Shown: positions 6,247-9,677 of the stretch, one piece after another
Position numbering within the stretch: position 1 is the stretch's first letter
How the letters are laid out: each line of letters begins with the position of its first letter
From: Pseudorhodobacter sp.
GTDB taxonomy: Bacteria; Pseudomonadota; Alphaproteobacteria; Rhodobacterales; Rhodobacteraceae
NCBI GenBank assembly: GCA_024641255.1
Contig: JAHEDL010000224.1
Span: 1 to 9,677, forward strand
Length of the DNA: 9,677 nucleotides
Direction: 5' to 3'
The notes under the pieces: model-generated
Told to the model about the DNA's origin: nothing
The model's input: the letters and a program-made list of their open reading frames with translations, nothing else
Database searches by the model: none
Translations under genes and position numbers: made by a program

Positions 6247-7206
6247 TCAGCCCTTCTTGCGTTGCAGCGCGCGTTTCGCGGCGGCCGAAATGCCTTCGGC
6301 CGACAATCCGAATTCCTTGAACAACCAATCAGTTGACCCGGTCGGCAAAAAGCCCGGAAAGCCCACCCGCTCTACCGGAACGGGTTGGTGCGCGGCTGTA
6401 AATTCGGCCACCGCCCCACCCAATCCACCGCGCACCGAAGCCTCTTCGACGGTGACGATGGCGCCGGTTGCCGCAGCGGCCGCCACCGCCTCGTCGTCCA
6501 ACGGGTTCAGCGTGGCCATGTTCAGCACCCGCGCGTCGATACCGTCGTCTGCCAATGATTTGGCTGCCGCAACCGCCAGATGAACTGTGGTGCCGCAGGC
6601 AATCAAGGTCACGTCATTGCCGCCTCGCACCACTTCAGCTTTGCCCACACGGAACACGCGGTTTGGCACGTCTAGGGCTGGCACCGGCATACGGCTAAGA
6701 CGCAGATAGACCGGGCCGTCATGCTGTGCCGCCCATTTCACCGCTTCGGCGGTTTCCCAGGGGTCTGCGGGGGTGATGACGGTGATATTTGTCAGCGGCC
6801 GCAGCCAGGCAAAATCTTCAATCGAATGGTGCGTCGCGCCCAACTCGCCATAGGCAACGCCCGAAGATTGGCCAACCAGTTTAACGTTGAAATTGGCATA
6901 GGCGATGTCGGCCTTAACCTGTTCCAGCGCGCGCCCGGTGATAAAACACGATGCGGCTGACACGAAAGGGATCTGCCCACCGTTGGCCAGACCGGCACTA
7001 ACCCCGACCATCACCTGTTCAGCAATACCGACGTTGATCAGCCGATCCGGAAACTTCTTTTGAAAGCCGTTCAGCTTCGATGACCCGACAGAGTCGTTCA
7101 CCACCGCAACAATGCGCGGATCGGCTTCTGCCAAAGCTTCCAGCGTGGCAACCCAAGCTTCGCGGCAGTCGAACAGCCCAGCGGCTTGAGGGGCAGCATG
7201 CGCCAT
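6247..7206 (-). CDS. Split transketolase, C-terminal subunit (pyrimidine-binding plus C-domain), 319 aa
   Basis: This is the second half of a two-gene transketolase. Residues about 12-180 form the Pyr domain with the catalytic glutamate Glu63 in NVGIAEQ, which activates TPP, plus the conserved THHSIED (125-131). Residues about 185-315 form the transketolase C-domain (LIACGTTVHLAV, 201-212; VEEASVRGGLGG, 253-264). In split enzymes the two chains form an alpha2beta2 complex with TPP and Mg2+ bound at the interface and move a two-carbon ketol unit between sugars. Its ATG overlaps the stop of the N-terminal subunit gene by one base (TGATG), a sign of translational coupling and equal dosage. It ends with tandem stops TGA TAA directly before the kinase ATG. 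Subunit B of apulose-4-phosphate transketolase (AptB) has this type of layout; a general pentose-phosphate role is less likely given the operon. Confidence 0.93.
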   Translation of the reverse strand: MAHAAPQAAGLFDCREAWVATLEALAEADPRIVAVVNDSVGSSKLNGFQKKFPDRLINVGIAEQVMVGVSAGLANGGQIPFVSAASCFITGRALEQVKADIAYANFNVKLVGQSSGVAYGELGATHHSIEDFAWLRPLTNITVITPADPWETAEAVKWAAQHDGPVYLRLSRMPVPALDVPNRVFRVGKAEVVRGGNDVTLIACGTTVHLAVAAAKSLADDGIDARVLNMATLNPLDDEAVAAAAATGAIVTVEEASVRGGLGGAVAEFTAAHQPVPVERVGFPGFLPTGSTDWLFKEFGLSAEGISAAAKRALQRKKG

Positions 7207-8021
7207 CAGATCAACTCCTTCATCGCTTGGGCGAATTGTTCGGCATTTGGCACGCCATGGTGCCAGTTGGCTTTGTTTTCCATGAACGAAACGCCTTTGC
7301 CCTTGACCGTGTTGGCAATCACCACCCGCGGCTTGTCGCCAACGGGGGCCGACAGCACCTGCAGCAATTGGCCATGATCATGGCCATCAACAAAGATCGG
7401 CTCCCAGCCGAAGGCGGCGTATTTTTCATCCAACGGGTCCAGCCCCGAGGTTTCTTCCGTGCCCGCGCCTTGTTGCAGACGGTTGCGGTCGATGATCAGC
7501 GTCAGATGGTTCAGTTTGCGGTGGCCCGCCACCATTGCCGCTTCCCAGTTTGACCCTTCTTGCTGCTCGCCATCGCCGGTTAGCACGAAGGTGCGGTAGT
7601 TTGCTTTCGTCAATTGGCCCGCAATTGCGATGCCCACTGCCACCGGAAAGCCGTGACCCAAGGGGCCGGTGTTGGTTTCCACCCCCGGAAGGTAGTTGCG
7701 ATTGGGGTGGCCGTTCAGCAAAGACCGCGGCTGCATATAGGTTTGCAGCCAGTCTTGCGGAAAATACCCCGCCGCGCAAAGCGCCGAATACAGCGCCCCG
7801 GTTGCGTGGCCCTTTGACATGATAAAGCGGTCGCGGTCGGCCCGGTTGGGTTGCTTGGGGTCAAACGTCATGACCCCGAAATACAGCGTCGCCATCACGT
7901 CGATGGCCGAAAAATCCCCGCCGGGGTGGCCAAGTTGTGCTGCATGCACCATGCCGAACGCGGTGCGGCGCATCCACAGCGCCTTGTCTTTGATCGTTTG
8001 GATCAGATCTGTCTGTGTCAT
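7206..8021 (-). CDS. Split transketolase, N-terminal TPP-binding subunit, 271 aa
   Basis: This is the first half of the split transketolase. The TPP diphosphate/Mg2+ motif is GDG (149-151) ending in Asn180 (LIIDRN). Other conserved sites are GHPGGDFSAIDV (31-42), SKGHATGALYSAL (69-81), the TPP-side loop NTGPLGHG (117-124), and KGKGVSFMEN (240-249) followed by WHHG (253-256). Length is typical for the stand-alone N-terminal subunit against about 660 aa for fused transketolase. The start lies 3 nt after the isomerase stop (TAA GCC ATG) with no good Shine-Dalgarno, so translation probably depends on ribosomes finishing the isomerase. It acts with the next gene's product, transferring a glycolaldehyde unit from a ketose phosphate to an acceptor such as glyceraldehyde-3-phosphate. 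DXP synthase was excluded because the two halves are separate genes and lie beside a sugar kinase. Confidence 0.93.
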   Translation of the reverse strand: MTQTDLIQTIKDKALWMRRTAFGMVHAAQLGHPGGDFSAIDVMATLYFGVMTFDPKQPNRADRDRFIMSKGHATGALYSALCAAGYFPQDWLQTYMQPRSLLNGHPNRNYLPGVETNTGPLGHGFPVAVGIAIAGQLTKANYRTFVLTGDGEQQEGSNWEAAMVAGHRKLNHLTLIIDRNRLQQGAGTEETSGLDPLDEKYAAFGWEPIFVDGHDHGQLLQVLSAPVGDKPRVVIANTVKGKGVSFMENKANWHHGVPNAEQFAQAMKELI

Positions 8022-8024
8022 GGC

Positions 8025-9491
8025 TTAAAACCGATTGGGGATGAAAAGTTGCGGTTCGGGCGTGCCTCCGTGATGGTAGATCGGCCAGCCAAGATAGCGG
8101 GTCACCGCTTCGGCGACCACATCGGCATGGTTGCCACGCACCATGGCGACATGGTGTTCAAAGCCGTTCTGGGTGACAAACCGCATCAGCTTGCGCAAGT
8201 CCGGCACGCGGGTCACCGCAATGCCGCCATCCATTGCAAACGGGTCATCGGTGAATTCACCCTCGCCCAGATAGCATTTCACCGTGCCGGCGCGATCATC
8301 GGTCGACAGCCGGAAATACGTCATCGGTCCGGCCTTCACTTTGCCCTTCACAGCGCCAAAGCACTTTTCGCGGCCAATAACTTCACCAAGAACGTCCAGT
8401 TCCGAAATCTCGGGCGTGTCGCCGATGAAGGATTTTGGGTAGTTACCGCAATGCGTGCAAACGCACATGTCTGGATCGGCACCGTAATTGTTGTTCCAAT
8501 CCAGAATCGCCGGAGGCGCCCCGGACGCCAGCGCCAGCGCATACATCGAAAGCGCGCCCATGATGTCAACTTCGCAGGCCGACGGCATCAGCTCTTCACC
8601 CATCATCGACATGGTCAGGCAGGTGGCGCAGCCGAAATTGTCCTGCAACGACCGCCAGCATTGAATCGCCGAGGCATCGCACCCGTTTTCTTCGATCCAG
8701 CGGTTCACCGCCAAGGTCCACTTGGCCTGCTTCAGGATCTGCGCCGGTTTGATATGTGCCGGTATCCGACCATAGGCTTTGATCTTCTCCAGCTTCTCCA
8801 GCAAGGCGGGGTCGCTGTCGGCAATCGCCGTCGCTGCCCCCATCATTTCCGAAAGGTCAACCGTCACCACGGTAACGCCCGAAGATTGCAGCAGCTTTTC
8901 CGAATATCGCATGGTCTGAAACGCGCCGGTGCGCGCCCCGATCGCCCCCAGTCGCGCGCCACGCAGGCCGCGCACCGTGCGGCACAGCCGCGAAAAGCGC
9001 TCAAGATCGGCACCAAACTCTGGCCCCGACACATCGCAGGTGTGGCTGCTGGTTTCGGTAAACGGAATTCCGTATTGCCAGAAATTGTTGCTGACCGAAA
9101 TCTTGCCACAGAACGCATCGCGGCGTTCTTTGACTGAAACTTTCGAAATCTCGTCATTGCTGGCCTGCAGCAGGATCGGCACGTTCAGCTTGGCGCGGTT
9201 GACCAATTCGATGATCGCAATCTCGTCGCCAAAGTTTGGCAGGCAGATCACCAGACCATCAATCTTGTCGGCGTTGGCCTTGAAGTGGCGCGCGTAAAGT
9301 TCGGCATCGGCAATGCTTTGCACCGCACCATTGGCCGTTGCCTCATAGGGCAGGGTGATCACGTCGATGCCAAGAGCCCCAAGTTGTGCCAAGGCTTCAT
9401 CGCGCGCGTCTTTGCACGGGATGGGGCTAAAGAAGGCCCGGCTGCCGATTACCAATCCCAAGGTTACCTTGCGGCGAATGGTCAGTGTCAT
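8025..9491 (-). CDS. L-fucose/L-arabinose isomerase-family protein, predicted aldose-ketose isomerase, 488 aa
   Basis: This is the first gene of the operon. The fold is that of the FucI/AraA isomerases, which interconvert an aldose and a ketose using Mn2+. The best anchored region is ACEVDIMGALSMY (305-317) followed by PAILDWNNNYG (327-337): Glu307 and Asp331 are 24 residues apart, the same spacing as the metal-binding Glu337 and Asp361 of E. coli FucI as I recall them. The third ligand is probably one of His446/His447 or His455 in FEHHVAMVRGNHADVV. FucI is about 590 aa and AraA about 500, so this is a short FucI-type member; AraA would have a different ligand spacing. It carries 15 cysteines, including C343-x-C345-x2-C348 in CVCTHCGN. 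GGAGGAG ends 4 nt before the ATG, a strong ribosome site that fixes the start. The actual sugar is not known. Confidence 0.88.
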   Translation of the reverse strand: MTLTIRRKVTLGLVIGSRAFFSPIPCKDARDEALAQLGALGIDVITLPYEATANGAVQSIADAELYARHFKANADKIDGLVICLPNFGDEIAIIELVNRAKLNVPILLQASNDEISKVSVKERRDAFCGKISVSNNFWQYGIPFTETSSHTCDVSGPEFGADLERFSRLCRTVRGLRGARLGAIGARTGAFQTMRYSEKLLQSSGVTVVTVDLSEMMGAATAIADSDPALLEKLEKIKAYGRIPAHIKPAQILKQAKWTLAVNRWIEENGCDASAIQCWRSLQDNFGCATCLTMSMMGEELMPSACEVDIMGALSMYALALASGAPPAILDWNNNYGADPDMCVCTHCGNYPKSFIGDTPEISELDVLGEVIGREKCFGAVKGKVKAGPMTYFRLSTDDRAGTVKCYLGEGEFTDDPFAMDGGIAVTRVPDLRKLMRFVTQNGFEHHVAMVRGNHADVVAEAVTRYLGWPIYHHGGTPEPQLFIPNRF

Positions 9492-9508
9492 GGCGCTCCT
9501 CCAGCGGT

Positions 9509-9543
9509 TTCGAAAAGTTTTCGTTTATCTTCGATTGCTTTCG
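9509..9543. promoter_or_regulatory. Phased TTCG repeats: predicted repressor operator of the sugar operon
   Basis: TTCG occurs at 9509, 9520, 9530 and 9540, at steps of 11, 10 and 10 bp, so all four face the same side of the helix. Two of them sit in near-identical 12-mers GNTTTCGTTTAT at 9517-9528 and 9537-9548. The first two also form the inverted repeat CGAAAAGTTTTCG (9511-9523). The array runs from the -10 box through the expected transcription start into the leader, where a bound repressor would block initiation. Repeated TTTCG boxes are typical of DeoR-family sugar regulators (GlpR type), which is the inferred binder; no regulator gene is in the window. Confidence 0.6.
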
Positions 9544-9572
9544 TTTATAGTGAACTTATGCGGGCTGATCAA
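9544..9572 (-). promoter_or_regulatory. Sigma70-like promoter of the isomerase-transketolase-kinase operon
   Basis: On the minus strand -35 TTGATC (complement of 9567-9572) and -10 TATAAA (complement of 9544-9549) are separated by exactly 17 bp. Transcription would start near 9537, giving a leader of about 45 nt that contains three of the four TTCG boxes and the GGAGGAG ribosome site at 9496-9502. Confidence 0.6.
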
Positions 9573-9677
9573 GCTTTGGTTGTGGAATTTGCGGCATTCC
9601 TTGCTTAAACATCGCCAAATGATTGATATATCTGCGCAAACGAAGCTGATATGCATGTGGTTTAGTTGCGCTTGTTC
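9573..9677. other. Upstream region of the operon to the window edge, no gene seen
   Basis: This AT-richer stretch has no credible coding frame. GGAAT (9584-9588) and ATTCC (9596-9600) form an inverted repeat around 7 bp, just upstream of the operon's -35, where an activator could bind. GATATATC (9625-9632) is palindromic. On the + strand TTGATA (9623-9628) and TGATAT (9647-9652) at 18 bp could be a promoter for a divergent gene beyond the right edge, such as a transporter or regulator. All of this is weak. Confidence 0.35.

Noticed and set aside
7851..9137. Long + strand open frame (428 codons) opposite the isomerase and transketolase genes
   Set aside because: It lies antisense to two clearly conserved enzymes, its protein is rich in His/Arg and low in complexity, and it crosses the gene boundary. 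It is a shadow of GC-rich codon bias.
4798..9491. Sulfoquinovose transketolase-type pathway
   Set aside because: That route also uses a split transketolase, but it acts on an unphosphorylated sulfo-sugar without a sugar kinase. The FGGY kinase here, and the absence of sulfo-specific dehydrogenase or exporter genes in the window, favour a phosphorylated ketose; it cannot be fully excluded.
9558..9608. Sixteen-codon + strand frame (starts MRADQALVV) inside the operon's upstream region
   Set aside because: There is no ribosome site and it overlaps the -35 and spacer of the minus-strand promoter; its length is within chance expectation.

Overview
The window looks like chromosomal DNA of a Rhodobacterales-type alphaproteobacterium (Roseobacter/Rhodobacter relatives). 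The signs are moderately high GC with GC-rich third codon positions, a GapR/DUF2312 nucleoid protein, a FadJ-like multifunctional fatty-acid oxidation protein, a fused double-domain iron-type ABC permease, and a densely packed sugar operon. This is inference from gene content; no rRNA or other taxonomic marker is present.

Left half (1-4680), single housekeeping or hypothetical genes: the 3' part of a FadJ-like gene (+, open at the left edge) ends in a small GC hairpin with a T-run. Convergent to it is a 71-aa two-helix membrane protein (-). Then come gapR (+) and, convergent to it across a perfect 13-bp hairpin, a 290-aa protein resembling the sulfotransferase-like family but without its P-loop residues (-). 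Divergent from that is a 554-aa iron-family ABC permease (+) with no visible ATPase or binding protein, followed by tRNA-Thr(TGT) (+).

Right half (4798-9491), one minus-strand operon read right to left: an L-fucose-isomerase-family protein, then the N-terminal (TPP-binding) and C-terminal halves of a split transketolase, then an FGGY carbohydrate kinase. The junctions are +3, -1 and +3 nt, so the four proteins are almost certainly co-expressed. Upstream (9496-9572) lie a strong Shine-Dalgarno, a sigma70-like promoter (TTGATC-17-TATAAA on the minus strand) and four TTCG boxes spaced 11, 10 and 10 bp that run from the -10 into the leader, as expected for a repressor operator.

The operon encodes a plausible sugar route: aldose -> ketose (isomerase) -> ketose phosphate (kinase) -> glycolaldehyde transfer to an aldose phosphate (split transketolase), feeding xylulose-5-phosphate and a triose phosphate or similar into central metabolism. 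The kinase plus split transketolase resembles the known D-apiose route (apulose kinase plus apulose-4-phosphate transketolase AptA/AptB), but the isomerase is of the FucI fold family rather than the xylose-isomerase-like type I associate with that route. The substrate is therefore open, and this operon is the most interesting part of the window.
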